The notes: a model not told the origin generated them from the sequence alone. Counted from the first letter of the stretch, positions 7,537 through 16,974 are shown. The stretch is 64,000 nucleotides of DNA from Bacteroidaceae bacterium (GCA_017442185.1 JAFSAT010000025.1:62001-126000); one strand, 5' to 3'. A program made the numbers and translations.

Positions 7537-7923
7537 ATGGAAATGGTAAATGCATTAGGCAGACGTAAAAGCGCAGTTGCCCGTATTTTCGTTACTGAAG
7601 GTACCGGAAAAATTACTATAAATAAAAAGGATCTGCTGGAATACTTCCCCTCAAGCATTCTTCAGTATGTTGTAAAGCAGCCTCTGATGAAGTTGGATGT
7701 TGTTGAGAAGTACGATATTAAGGTTAATCTGGACGGTGGTGGTTACACAGGCCAATCACAGGCTCTGCGTTTGGCTATCGCTCGCGCTCTTGTTAAGATA
7801 AACCCCGAGGATAAGAAAGCTCTTCGTTCAGAAGGATTCCTTACACGCGATGCTCGTGAGGTTGAGCGTAAAAAGCCCGGACAGCCCAAAGCACGTCGTA
7901 GATTCCAGTTCAGTAAACGTTAA
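7537..7923 (+). CDS. rpsI: 30S ribosomal protein S9
   Basis: 128 residues, full length for the family. It carries NALGRRKSAVARIFV at the N-terminus, the GGGYTGQSQALRLAIARAL core and the basic C-terminal tail KARRRFQFSKR, whose last residues reach the P-site tRNA in the small subunit. It forms an operon with rplM. No clear terminator follows; the rpsB leader begins within about 20 nt. Confidence 0.97.
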   Translation: MEMVNALGRRKSAVARIFVTEGTGKITINKKDLLEYFPSSILQYVVKQPLMKLDVVEKYDIKVNLDGGGYTGQSQALRLAIARALVKINPEDKKALRSEGFLTRDAREVERKKPGQPKARRRFQFSKR

Positions 7924-8062
7924 TATTCGGCCCGAAAAAAGACGTTTAGTATCTAAACCACTTTGGACTCCATCGGTGTTTTTCTATTGGTGGGCTACCA
8001 AAGAGGTTGGTTAACAAGGGATTAATTAAAAAAGAAGGTAAACGATTTAAATTTAAAAAACA
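7924..8062 (+). promoter_or_regulatory. Structured leader upstream of rpsB-tsf
   Basis: Two pairings stand out: GTTTAG-TAT-CTAAAC (7944-7958), and CTTTGG (7961-7966) with CCAAAG (7998-8003), which encloses a smaller CCA/TGG helix. S2 regulates its own operon through a leader in gamma-proteobacteria. A similar role here is inference from position and structure. Confidence 0.4.
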
Positions 8063-8887
8063 ATGTCAAGAATTACATTTGAAACACTTTTGGAGGCCGG
8101 TGCACACTTCGGTCACTTGAAACGTAAATGGAATCCCGCAATGGCTCCCTACATCTTCATGGAGCGTAACGGTATCCACATTATAGACCTGCATAAGACT
8201 GCTGCAATGGTAGATACAGCTGCCGAAGCACTGAAGCAGATTGCAAAGAGCGGAAAGAAGATTCTCTTTGTTGCAACAAAGAAACAGCTCAAGGATATTG
8301 TTGCCGAGAAGGCACAGTCGGTAGGTATGCCCTACGTGATAGAGCGTTGGCCCGGTGGTATGCTCACAAACTTCCCCACCATCCGTAAGGCTGTTAAGAA
8401 GATGGCTACCATTGACAAACTTACCGAGGACGGTACATACTCTAACCTCTCAAAGCGCGAGGTTCTTCAGATATCTCGTCAGCGTGCCAAGCTCGACAAG
8501 AACCTTGGTTCAATTGCCGACCTTACTCGTCTTCCTTCGGCTATCTTCGTGGTAGACGTAATGAAGGAGTATATAGCTGTTCACGAGGCTAACCGTTTGG
8601 GTATCCCTGTATTCGCAATCGTGGATACAAACTCAAACCCCAATGACATAGATTTTGTGATTCCCGCAAACGACGATGCTACAAAGTCAGTAGAGGTTAT
8701 CCTCGACGCATGCTGCGCAGCCATCGCCGAAGGTATCGAGGAGCGCAAAATAGAGAAGGTTGACACAGAGTCGGCCGAGGGTGAAGAGGAGAATGCCGAG
8801 GCTAAGAAGACAGCTCGTCGCCGCACAACACGTGCTCGCGCTAACAAGGCTAATGAGAACGAAGGCGTAGCAGAAGCTGCCGAATAA
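8063..8887 (+). CDS. rpsB: 30S ribosomal protein S2
   Basis: 274 residues. The S2 core spans about residues 1-225: FETLLEAGAHFGHLKRKWNP, FMERNGIHIIDLHKT, VATKKQ, ERWPGGMLTNF, VVDVMKEYIAVHEANRLGIP and VDTNSNP. A ~45-residue acidic then Arg/Ala-rich tail extends past the usual length, which is common in Bacteroidales. It sits on the solvent side of the 30S body and is needed for bS1 and translation initiation. It is followed 33 nt later by tsf, the conserved pair. Confidence 0.97.
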   Translation: MSRITFETLLEAGAHFGHLKRKWNPAMAPYIFMERNGIHIIDLHKTAAMVDTAAEALKQIAKSGKKILFVATKKQLKDIVAEKAQSVGMPYVIERWPGGMLTNFPTIRKAVKKMATIDKLTEDGTYSNLSKREVLQISRQRAKLDKNLGSIADLTRLPSAIFVVDVMKEYIAVHEANRLGIPVFAIVDTNSNPNDIDFVIPANDDATKSVEVILDACCAAIAEGIEERKIEKVDTESAEGEEENAEAKKTARRRTTRARANKANENEGVAEAAE

Positions 8888-8920
8888 TTTATTTTTTAAC
8901 GATTAAATTCAATTAATACT

Positions 8921-9742
8921 ATGGCTGTAACAATGGCTGATATTACCAAGCTCCGCAAAATGACAGGTGCTGGTATGATGGATTGCAAGAACGCACTTAC
9001 CGAGGCTGACGGCGATTTCGATAAAGCAATGGAGGTTATCCGCAAGAAAGGACAGCTGGTGGCTGCAAAGCGTAGCGACCGCGAGGCTTCAGAGGGTTGC
9101 GTTATTGCAAAGGTGGCAGATGGCTTTGCCGCTATCATAGCTCTTAAGTGCGAGACAGACTTCGTTGCAAAGAACGAAGACTTCATTAAACTTACAAACG
9201 ATATACTTGATGCAGCAGTAGCAGCAAAGTGCAAGACTATCGAGGAGGTGCAGGCACTTCCCCTTGGCGATGGCACTGTGCAGGATGCAGTTGTAGCACG
9301 TAGCGGTATCACAGGCGAGAAGATGGAACTTGATGGTTACAAAACTCTCGAAGGTGAGAATATCTACGTATACAACCACCAAAAGAAGAATATGCTCTGC
9401 ACAATGGTAGCACTCAGCAAGGCTAACGACGAGGCCGGTCATGAGATTGCCATGCAGATTGCAGCTTCTGCACCCCTTGCACTTACAAGTGAAGACCTCG
9501 ACCCCGAACTTGTAGCTCGCGAGCGTCAGGTGGCAGAGGAAAAAGCACGCGAAGAGGGCAAGCCCGAGAATATGGTTCCCCGCATTGCTGAGGGCCGTAT
9601 ACAGAAGTACTACAAAGAGGTTTGTCTGCTCCAGCAAGGCTACTGCCAGAATGAGAAGATTTCTGTTGCAGAATTCCTCAAAGGCTTTGACAAAGAGCTT
9701 ACAGCTACCGGATTCCAGCGTTTCACACTGCGTGCAGAATAA
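8921..9742 (+). CDS. tsf: Elongation factor Ts
   Basis: 273 residues. The N-terminal UBA-like domain has ITKLRKMTGAGMMDCKNAL. The central domain carries the EF-Tu-contacting CETDFVAKNEDF, and two core subdomains follow (HEIAMQIAASAP; LLQQGYCQNEKISVAEFL). It exchanges GDP for GTP on EF-Tu. An internal Met at codon 5 could be an alternative start (ATG 8921 or 8933). It is the last gene of the rpsB-tsf operon. Confidence 0.97.
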   Translation: MAVTMADITKLRKMTGAGMMDCKNALTEADGDFDKAMEVIRKKGQLVAAKRSDREASEGCVIAKVADGFAAIIALKCETDFVAKNEDFIKLTNDILDAAVAAKCKTIEEVQALPLGDGTVQDAVVARSGITGEKMELDGYKTLEGENIYVYNHQKKNMLCTMVALSKANDEAGHEIAMQIAASAPLALTSEDLDPELVARERQVAEEKAREEGKPENMVPRIAEGRIQKYYKEVCLLQQGYCQNEKISVAEFLKGFDKELTATGFQRFTLRAE

Positions 9743-9750
9743 TAGAAACA

Positions 9751-9815
9751 ATTTTGCATATAAAAACAATAGGAGGGACAAATTTTGTCCCTCCTATTGT
9801 TTTTATATGCAAAAT
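9751..9815 (+). terminator. tsf terminator, 32-bp perfect inverted repeat
   Basis: Arms 9751-9782 and 9784-9815 are complementary along their whole length around a single central T. The GC-rich centre is AGGAGGGACAAA. It is far longer than needed for an intrinsic terminator and ends 38 nt before the next start codon. Confidence 0.85.
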
Positions 9816-9853
9816 ATTACTATATTGTACCCGATTGTAAAACAAAGATTAAT

Positions 9854-11533
9854 ATGCGCAGAATATACGATTTGTTGCTCATCGCTCTGTTTCTGTTTCT
9901 CTGTGCCGACACAAATGCACAGACAACCGAAGATTTGTGCAAGGGTGATGGAGTGTTGCGATTCTATCGTCTTGCACTTCCCGTTACACATACGAGCTTT
10001 ATCGAGGATTTTAATGAAGAAACCGATAAGGTGAAAGAATTTTGGCAGGATGCCGAAGATTTCATGAACAGACTCTATATCCCGTTGGGATTTTGCTTCG
10101 ATGTGATAGAAGATGAGTCGCTTGTAATGAGTAGCGATAATCTCATAGACGAGAAATCGACAAATTCCTTAAGTCACGGCACTGAGCTTTTGAATACAAT
10201 AATAGGCGATGATAATTATGATGTAGGATTGTGGATAGCGCTGCCGCTCAATTGGGATAATAAGGGAGTATCATTCATTGGCGGAGCATACGACCCGGGA
10301 AAAAAGGCCGGAGGATATGCAATAAAAGAGCTGATATCCGTGGCGCACGAGGTGGGGCATCTTTTTGGTGCCATACATCCGCACGACGATGGCAACCACA
10401 TTGAGGCCGGCTTAGGGCAGAGTGTGATGGGCTACGGTGGCCCATGTGATTTCTTCGCTTTATCGTCGATACAGCAGATTTATAAGTGGAACGACGAAAA
10501 AAACGGAGCTTATTATGCAGATAGGGCACGCACTCAGTTAGTGGGTGAAGATTATGGAGGTAACTATGTCTATGGTGTAAAGGTTGATAATAGTGCGCCT
10601 GTGATAGATGAGAGGTTGATGAAAAGGGTTTATGATGTTCCAAGGGGAGGCTGCTTTGGGATTCCCGTGTATGCGACGGATGCAGATGGCGATATGCTCA
10701 TGTATGCGGTGCAGCCCTCGGACGATGGGACACCTTTTTGTGCATACGCTCCATCCACAGACAACGTGGTGAATTTCAGTCCGCAATTTATTCTTTTTCC
10801 GAATGACGACTATTTTTATATTGTCGATGGAACCGATATGAAGTCGCTGAATCCCGGGATATATAACTTTTGGGTGGGTGTGAATGACTTACCGTCGGAT
10901 GCGGAACTTACATTGGAGGCAATGGAGGCTGCTCCCTTTTACAGCAGATATTCTATCTTCAAGTGTGCGGTGAGGGTTGTCGGCGGTGTTGGCTTCGAGG
11001 TCTCCTTGCAACCGGATGTTAATGAGTATGCAGCGGGCGACGAGGTGCTTGTAACATGGGGGGTGAATAGAGAGGTTTTTAATGATAATACCAGAGTGCG
11101 TATAACCCTCTCTGACGATTATGGCAAGAGCTTTAAATATATTTTGGCTGAGAATGTGCCTGCTTGTGACGGATGTTGCAGTGTAAGATTGCCGAATGTT
11201 GCCATCGGTAAGGTTCTTGTGAACTTCGGCAGCGAGGCTCGTCTGCTGTCGGGGGGAATTATTCGTGTAGAAGAGATTGATGGTGTTGCTTATGCACTCT
11301 CTTCGATGTCGCCCTCCGACGCGACGTGGAAGAACTGTGTGGGTGGCTTTATCGTTAATGGTGATGAAACATCAGTGAATGTTACCGATGCTGTTCCTCT
11401 TGCTCCGGCGGATGTTTTTGATGTTGCCGGGCGTATCATTAAACGCGGTGTTTATGATATATATAATGAGGAACTTGATTGTGGGGTGTATGTTTTTCGT
11501 GGTAAGAAGGTTGTAATCTCCTCTTCATTTTAA
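9854..11533 (+). CDS. Secreted zinc metalloprotease of the metzincin clan with C-terminal sorting-like tail
   Basis: 559 residues from ATG 9854; longer frames would start inside the terminator palindrome. Residues 1-22 are a signal peptide ending TNAQ. The zinc site is HEVGHLFGAIH (His165, Glu166, His169, His175), the extended HExxHxxGxxH of metzincins. It is followed by SVMGYG, which resembles the Met-turn, as in reprolysin-like M12B enzymes. The region after residue 240 has beta-rich, Ig-like features. The last ~40 residues (VFDVAGRIIKRG ... CGVYVFRGKKVVI) resemble type IX secretion cargo tails. It is likely exported to the cell surface. The substrate is unknown, and the neighbouring surface proteins share the tail. 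Confidence 0.75.
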   Translation: MRRIYDLLLIALFLFLCADTNAQTTEDLCKGDGVLRFYRLALPVTHTSFIEDFNEETDKVKEFWQDAEDFMNRLYIPLGFCFDVIEDESLVMSSDNLIDEKSTNSLSHGTELLNTIIGDDNYDVGLWIALPLNWDNKGVSFIGGAYDPGKKAGGYAIKELISVAHEVGHLFGAIHPHDDGNHIEAGLGQSVMGYGGPCDFFALSSIQQIYKWNDEKNGAYYADRARTQLVGEDYGGNYVYGVKVDNSAPVIDERLMKRVYDVPRGGCFGIPVYATDADGDMLMYAVQPSDDGTPFCAYAPSTDNVVNFSPQFILFPNDDYFYIVDGTDMKSLNPGIYNFWVGVNDLPSDAELTLEAMEAAPFYSRYSIFKCAVRVVGGVGFEVSLQPDVNEYAAGDEVLVTWGVNREVFNDNTRVRITLSDDYGKSFKYILAENVPACDGCCSVRLPNVAIGKVLVNFGSEARLLSGGIIRVEEIDGVAYALSSMSPSDATWKNCVGGFIVNGDETSVNVTDAVPLAPADVFDVAGRIIKRGVYDIYNEELDCGVYVFRGKKVVISSSF

Positions 11534-11605
11534 AGAGTATTTTTTTTTAAATATCTTGTTGCAGAAAAAAGTAAAAAGAATCTTTTGAATATAAAAACAG
11601 CCATC

Positions 11606-11667
11606 ATACGCATAAAATAACCCCAAAAAGCTTCTCGTCTGACTTTTGGGGTTTATTTTATGCGTAT
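11606..11667. terminator. Bidirectional terminator between the protease gene and the hexosaminidase remnant
   Basis: ATACGCATAAAATAA plus CCCCAAAA on the left pairs with its complement on the right (11644-11667). The only flaw is one missing A in the left arm. It separates convergent coding sequences. Confidence 0.8.
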
Positions 11668-11679
11668 CATAAAGTTGGA

Positions 11680-11959
11680 TTATCTTACGTAAATCTTTTT
11701 GCCGTTTACGATATAAATTCCATTCTCGGGGTTTTTTACTTTGTTTCCCATAAGGTCGTAGATGGTGTTTGCTTCGGCTCCTTTGGGGGACTATCCATAA
11801 TTTTGTGTAAATAGAGATTACAGGGTTCACTTCACACTTCAAAGTTCCGCTCTTTATTTTTACTTCTTGCGGCTTTGGTAGCAGGTGGGTGACTTTGGCT
11901 GCCAAAGGTAGTGTTGCCATCATGGCAATTGCAGTCAGTGTAAGCAGGATTCTTTTCAT
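11680..11959 (-). pseudogene. Remnant of a secreted hexosaminidase-like protein: N-terminus fused out of frame to the C-terminal tail
   Basis: From ATG 11959 the frame encodes a signal peptide (MKRILLTLTAIAMMATLPLAA) and about 30 residues resembling the start of GH20 beta-N-acetylhexosaminidases (VTHLLPKPQEVKIKSGTL). After about codon 54 the meaningful frame shifts. The other frame reads ANTIYDLMGNKVKNPENG, then IYIVNGKKIYVR and a stop at 11680. So the two ends of one gene survive while the catalytic middle (many hundreds of codons) is deleted. The surviving tail matches that of the next gene. The enzyme family is inferred from a short stretch and is less certain than the gene's decay. Confidence 0.7.
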
Positions 11960-12014
11960 TCTTAGGTTGGTTTTGTTTGTGGTTATCTTTCGGTTGTTAT
12001 TCTATTTAAAACAT

Positions 12015-12054
12015 CACAGCCGTAACAAGAGGTGTTCCCTCTGCTACGGCTGTG
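12015..12054. terminator. Terminator after the 939-residue surface protein gene
   Basis: CACAGCCGTA pairs with TACGGCTGTG, with an inner AGAGG/CCTCT helix extending the stem. It lies 27 nt beyond the stop on the minus strand. Confidence 0.7.
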
Positions 12055-12080
12055 TGTTTATTTATTGTTTTGCTTTATTC

Positions 12081-14900
12081 TCACTTAACCAAAACTTTTT
12101 TACCATTGATAATGTAGATGCCCTTTGTGGGGTTCTCTATGCGACGTCCTGTGAGGTCGTATATTCCATTGTGGTTTTCAACGGTTTTTATCTCTTCTAT
12201 GGCTGTCTCACCCTCTACGTACTCTTCTACGCGGAATGCCGATGTGTAACCATCGTTCCAGAAAGGAGCACTTGCACCGTCGTAGTTGGTACCGTTGCTA
12301 AGGATTACAACATAACCGTCTGACCAAACGTTATTTGTTGCGTGCCATCCACGGTAGCTGTGCCATGCAAGACAACCGAATACATCTGCGGGCTGTGCAA
12401 CTACGTAGCTGCTGGGAACAAGTTTCTCAAGCTTGATGTGTGTCATCTCGTCCTTACCTTCCTGAAAGCCAGTGGTGTTGCCATTGTCGCGCAACCAGTT
12501 TACTCCATTGTAATTAGAGTGGTATACAAGGTATTTGTCGTCGCCTGTCTTGAATGAGAATGCTGTATCTATTGATGCAACTGTTTCGCTGTCATCCTCG
12601 TATGTGTAGCGCTCGCTCATTTCGCACTCGAATGCTGCCGATGTGGGATATGATTCACCCTCTACAACGGGTACGATGGCAATGTCCTCGCCTGTGTAGT
12701 TCAGATAGAATTTGTTTCCGTTCTTTGCCACTACGGTGAAGGCATATTTCTTTCCATATTCGGGAAGAGTAACGTCTCTTGTGCTGATGTATGTAGTGAT
12801 AGCCTCCTGCATTGTCTCTTTGAGTGCTGTGATGGGGCGTTCCGATATTGAGTCGATTGCTGCCTGAAGTGCTGCACGGGGAGCCTCGGCGGGGTAGCCT
12901 ACTCCGGTGAGTGCTATAAGCTCTTTGGCTTGGTTTACAAGTGCAATTGTCTCTTCGTCGTCATTTTCGGCTACGAGCTTGGCTATATACTCTGTCAGTG
13001 CCACGAGTGCTTCTGTGGTCTCCATTACGAGTACCTCAGTAGCATCGGGATTGTTGTAAACGGCTTCGGCTGCAAGGAGCATGTCGTATAGCTCTTTTAC
13101 ATTGTCGATGTAGGGGATGTACTCATCGCCACCTGAAATGTTCTTTCTGAACGGAGTCTCCAATGAGAACTCTGCCATGTGGAAGTAGTTGTGCTCGGCT
13201 CCGGCTCCAATTCTGTCGTAGTTTGTTTTTGTAACCATGAAACGGATGTAGCGATATGCTTCGTCTGCTTCGATGGGCTCTGATACGTATGTTTTATTGT
13301 GGCCGACGGGCAGTCCGCTGTTAATGCAGATGATGTCGGTAAATTCTATATTGTCGTTGCTGCCTTGGATGTAAAGTTCCTGTATGTGGTCGTTGTCGGC
13401 GGCACGTGTCATATAGCGGAAACCGAATTCGCTCAGTTCGTTGCCTGCACCAAGGTCGATGGTGATGTTGTGTGCGTTTCCATCCTCAGAAAGACCGTTC
13501 TCGCTCCAATTTGAGTGGAAATAGGTTGCAGGATTACCGTCGAACATTTCATCTATTGAGCCTTCATTGGGCTCGGGAGCGTTTGTCCATACGTAGTAGG
13601 ATGCAGCCGGGTCGCTTCCTTGCAATGCGTAAGGCTCGCCGCCAATTTCGGTGTAACCTGCATCGCTGTCAATGATGTATCTTGCCTCTTCAATTGCTGC
13701 GCCAAGGGCTTCCATAAGGGCTGCATCGGCTTTCTCGGTGTCGCGAACAGTAAGAATCAGTGTCGAACCTGAATCGGCGCCGGATGTCCAATATGCCAAA
13801 GCGGGCTGACGGGTGTTCAATGCGTAGGTTGTACCGTGCTGGTAAACGTATATTCCGTTTTCTGCATAGGGGCTGCCTTTTGCATACCAATAGGGTATCT
13901 GATCTTCCCAAAGGTCGGCTTCGTTGTAGAGCAGGGGATATGTGCTGCCACCGTTGGTGCCGTCGAGCGAGGGATCGGTTGATGCAAGTACCATACCTTC
14001 GCCGGCTGCCATGTTTACTATCTGGAACTTGAAGGGGTTACCTACGAATGCCCATGTGTAGGCATCTTCGCTGCCTTCGGGTACGGTTTGAACGGCACCT
14101 GCACCTGCATTACCTGCGGGGATGTATTCCTGGTCGGGGGTGTAGCCCAAGTACCATTTGTTGCCTGCGTGAATGGTCATGTAGTACCATACTTTGATGC
14201 TTTCAAAGTCGCTTGCGAAGCGGATGCTGTTGTCGTATGTGCACTCGAGCTCTATTGTCTCGTCACCTGATACTGCGCCCTCGATTGTTGAGGTGATTTC
14301 TACACCGTAAGGCAGCAATGTGGGTGAGGGGTATGATGCACCGATAATGGCTGTAAGCTCTTCGATGGCTGCAATTTCTCCGTTAAGAACGTAGCAGTAG
14401 GTGATGGTGCAGTTTGTTACCTCTTCGAGTGTTACAACGAAATTGCTGAGGGTTATACCCTTGTTGGCACCTGTGAAAAGGAATGATGCGCTTCTCTCTT
14501 TAAGTCCGTTTACAGATATGCTCTGTATGTCGGTTGAGGGTGTGTAGGTAGAATCACCAATGGTGAGTGTAACATCGTCGGTGTATTCGGCTGCTTTTAC
14601 AAAGTCGAAACTGTAGCCGGCTACGCAATATCCTTCGGGAACTGTGAGTGTGTATGCGCTATAACCACTCTGACCTACATAGATTTGCAGATTGTCGTTT
14701 GCATCTACTGTCATGTTATTGGCTCCTACACTAAGGGTGACGATTGGCTCATCGTAGCTCTCCCAAACAGAGTGCCATGTGCCGTTTGCATTGCTTTGTG
14801 TAAATTGGCCTGTGGTGTTGTCGATAGTGACTGTCACCTGTGCCATTGCTGTTGCCGCAAACATCAGCATCAGCGAGAAGAATAGTGTAAATTTCTTCAT
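12081..14900 (-). CDS. Large secreted surface protein with an F5/8 type C (discoidin) domain
   Basis: 939 residues with a signal peptide (MKKFTLFFSLMLMFAATAMA). The N-terminal third is beta-rich and unassigned. Around residues 440-590 lies a discoidin-like region: DEMFDGNPATYFHSNW, NITIDLGAGNELSEF, QELYIQGSNDNIEF and YRYIRFMVTKTN. This is the fold used for carbohydrate or lipid binding. An alpha-helical, FIVAR-like spacer (about 600-720) and another beta region follow. The last 27 residues, IYDLTGRRIENPTKGIY then IINGKKVLVK, form a tail shared with the pseudogene next door. No catalytic motif was seen, so an adhesin or glycan-binding role is inferred. Codon choice is regular and the gene is intact. 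Confidence 0.7.
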   Translation of the reverse strand: MKKFTLFFSLMLMFAATAMAQVTVTIDNTTGQFTQSNANGTWHSVWESYDEPIVTLSVGANNMTVDANDNLQIYVGQSGYSAYTLTVPEGYCVAGYSFDFVKAAEYTDDVTLTIGDSTYTPSTDIQSISVNGLKERSASFLFTGANKGITLSNFVVTLEEVTNCTITYCYVLNGEIAAIEELTAIIGASYPSPTLLPYGVEITSTIEGAVSGDETIELECTYDNSIRFASDFESIKVWYYMTIHAGNKWYLGYTPDQEYIPAGNAGAGAVQTVPEGSEDAYTWAFVGNPFKFQIVNMAAGEGMVLASTDPSLDGTNGGSTYPLLYNEADLWEDQIPYWYAKGSPYAENGIYVYQHGTTYALNTRQPALAYWTSGADSGSTLILTVRDTEKADAALMEALGAAIEEARYIIDSDAGYTEIGGEPYALQGSDPAASYYVWTNAPEPNEGSIDEMFDGNPATYFHSNWSENGLSEDGNAHNITIDLGAGNELSEFGFRYMTRAADNDHIQELYIQGSNDNIEFTDIICINSGLPVGHNKTYVSEPIEADEAYRYIRFMVTKTNYDRIGAGAEHNYFHMAEFSLETPFRKNISGGDEYIPYIDNVKELYDMLLAAEAVYNNPDATEVLVMETTEALVALTEYIAKLVAENDDEETIALVNQAKELIALTGVGYPAEAPRAALQAAIDSISERPITALKETMQEAITTYISTRDVTLPEYGKKYAFTVVAKNGNKFYLNYTGEDIAIVPVVEGESYPTSAAFECEMSERYTYEDDSETVASIDTAFSFKTGDDKYLVYHSNYNGVNWLRDNGNTTGFQEGKDEMTHIKLEKLVPSSYVVAQPADVFGCLAWHSYRGWHATNNVWSDGYVVILSNGTNYDGASAPFWNDGYTSAFRVEEYVEGETAIEEIKTVENHNGIYDLTGRRIENPTKGIYIINGKKVLVK

Positions 14901-15137
14901 ACGGTTTTGATTTAAATTAATAATAGGTTTATTGCTTATGTTGTATTATATTTTATTGCAATTGTCTGCCCTCATAATCGCAAATATAAATAAAAAAATA
15001 ATATAATATAATATATTATCTGTTTTTTGTTTAAATTTTTCAATAGCAACCGAATTTAGTACTTATTTGTCAGATATAAAGCAGGTGCAGATTATGGTGG
15101 TGTCTGTGTGATTTGTGTTTTTCTTGTTTACAGCTTC
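14901..15137. other. AT-rich spacer between the surface-protein and rnhB genes
   Basis: Minus-strand TATATTTG (14988-14981) could be the -7 box for the surface protein gene; no convincing -33 was found. Positions 14995-15020 are almost pure A/T (TAATATAATATATTATC). No gene is visible. Confidence 0.45.
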
Positions 15138-15752
15138 TTATTCGCCAAAATCTATTCGCAGTTGTTGCGGCTCTTCGCCTAACAGATTGTAGCTCAATCG
15201 GTGATAGGGTGTGGTTCCAAATTCTCTGATGGCTGTGCGGTGCTTTGCGGTGGGGTAGCCTTTGTTTTCTTTCCAACCATATTGGGGATACTCGTTGTGC
15301 AGTGTTTGCATGTAGTCGTCGCGGTAGGTTTTTGCAAGCACCGATGCTGCTGCTATGCTCATGTATGTTGCGTCGCCTTTTACGACGGTGGTATGTGGTA
15401 TGTCGGGATAGGGTGTGAATTTGTTTCCGTCTATGAGTAGGTGCCGAGGGCGCACCGATAGCTTGTCTATGGCGCGATGCATTGCCAATATTGATGCACG
15501 CAGTATGTTGATGCGGTCTATCTCTTGTGCCGTCACTATGCCGATGGCCCATGCAATGGCATCTTTTTTTATTGTTTCGCGCAGCGTGTTTCGTTGTTTT
15601 TCTGTAAGTTTTTTTGAATCGTTCAGAAGCTCGTTCTCATAGTCGTGCGGCAGGATTACGGCTGCTGCGTATACATCGCCGGCAAGGCAGCCGCGTCCGG
15701 CTTCGTCGCATCCTGCTTCTATTATATTCGGATTTAGGAATGGTTTCAGCAT
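15138..15752 (-). CDS. rnhB: Ribonuclease HII
   Basis: 204 residues, normal length. The catalytic acidic residues are in [16 protein letters not shown] (Asp-Glu pair), the later LLIDGNKF Asp, and the [19 protein letters not shown] block. It removes RNA from RNA-DNA hybrids, notably single ribonucleotides misinserted in DNA. It lies 7 nt beyond sufS, so it probably rides on the long rimP-to-suf transcript. Confidence 0.95.
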   Translation of the reverse strand: MLKPFLNPNIIEAGCDEAGRGCLAGDVYAAAVILPHDYENELLNDSKKLTEKQRNTLRETIKKDAIAWAIGIVTAQEIDRINILRASILAMHRAIDKLSVRPRHLLIDGNKFTPYPDIPHTTVVKGDATYMSIAAASVLAKTYRDDYMQTLHNEYPQYGWKENKGYPTAKHRTAIREFGTTPYHRLSYNLLGEEPQQLRIDFGE

Positions 15753-15759
15753 TGTATTT

Positions 15760-16971
15760 TTATCGAAACATTTCTTTTACGCGGTTGATTCCTGCGATGA
15801 GGGTGTCTATCTCCTCTCGTGTGTTGTAGAGTGCAAATGATGCTCGTACAGTGCCCGGCAGGTTCAGATGGTCGATGAGCGGTTGGGCACAGTGGTGTCC
15901 GGTGCGTACTGCTATTCCCAATTGGTCGAGCAGTGTGCCTAAATCTGCCGGGTGTATGTTGTCGATTAGGAATGAGACTGCCGAATTGTCGGGCTTACCT
16001 ATGATGCGCATCGACTCGATGTTGCTCAATTGTTCCACAGCATATTGTGTGAGACTGCGCTCGTGTGCGGCGATGTTTTCTATCCCTATCTCTTCGATAA
16101 AATCTATTGCGCGTCCTAATGCGATTGCACCAATGTAGTCGGGGGTGCCTGCCTCGAATTTATAGGGTAGGTCGTTGTATGTGGTTTTTTCAAATCGGAC
16201 TGTTTTAATCATTTCGCCGCCGCCGTGGTAGGGCTGCATGGCTTTGAGCCATTTTTCTTTGCCATAGAGCACTCCTATTCCTGTGGGGGCATACATCTTA
16301 TGTCCGCTGAAAACCAAAAAGTCGGCATCTGATGCTTGAACATCGGTTTTGATGTGTGGTGTGCTTTGTGCTCCGTCGATGAGGATGGCTGCTCCGTGGG
16401 AGTGTGCCGTGTCGATGCACTCTTTTATGGGGTTGGTGCTGCCGAGTACATTGGATATGTGTGTGATGCTCACGAAGCGTGTGCGCTCGGTGAAGAGTGC
16501 CCGATAGGCTTCCATGTCGAGTGTGGTGTCGCTGTTGAGTGGGATGACTTTCAGCACCAGTCCCATGCGGTTGCAAAGCATTTGCCAAGGGACGATGTTG
16601 CTGTGGTGTTCCATTGTGGATATTATCACTTCGTCGCCCTCTTTTAGGAATGTGCCACCGAATGAATTTGCCACCAGATTTATACTCTCTGTGGTTCCGC
16701 GAGTGAATATAACCTCGTGGCTGTGTGTGGCGTTTATGAAGCGGCGCACCTTTTCGCGTGCCTCTTCCATCTGCACTGTTGCCACTTGCGACAGATGGTG
16801 TATGCCGCGATGTACGTTGGCATTTATTGTGCAATAGGCTGTGCTTATTGCATCTATGACGCATTGTGGCTTTTGTGTAGTGGCTGCATTGTCGAGGTAT
16901 ATAAGGGGCTTCCCGTGTACCTGTTGTTGCAGTATCGGGAATTGTTGGCGTAGGTTGTGTGGGTCGAGCAT
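15760..16971 (-). CDS. sufS: SufS-type cysteine desulfurase (group II)
   Basis: 403 residues. PLP signatures are [11 protein letters not shown] at the N-terminus, THISNVLGS, and the Schiff-base lysine in [17 protein letters not shown]. The active-site cysteine sits in [10 protein letters not shown] near residue 360 in the short loop typical of SufS rather than IscS. It mobilises sulfane sulfur from cysteine for Fe-S cluster assembly, passing it to an acceptor (SufE or SufU, not in this window) or to SufB. It is 3 nt from sufD, at the end of the sufBCDS set. Confidence 0.96.
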   Translation of the reverse strand: MLDPHNLRQQFPILQQQVHGKPLIYLDNAATTQKPQCVIDAISTAYCTINANVHRGIHHLSQVATVQMEEAREKVRRFINATHSHEVIFTRGTTESINLVANSFGGTFLKEGDEVIISTMEHHSNIVPWQMLCNRMGLVLKVIPLNSDTTLDMEAYRALFTERTRFVSITHISNVLGSTNPIKECIDTAHSHGAAILIDGAQSTPHIKTDVQASDADFLVFSGHKMYAPTGIGVLYGKEKWLKAMQPYHGGGEMIKTVRFEKTTYNDLPYKFEAGTPDYIGAIALGRAIDFIEEIGIENIAAHERSLTQYAVEQLSNIESMRIIGKPDNSAVSFLIDNIHPADLGTLLDQLGIAVRTGHHCAQPLIDHLNLPGTVRASFALYNTREEIDTLIAGINRVKEMFR

Positions 16972-16974
16972 CTT

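Noticed and set aside
9785-9853. Start of the metalloprotease at 9785
   Set aside because: Those 23 codons are the right arm of the tsf terminator palindrome and would put the signal peptide inside the chain.
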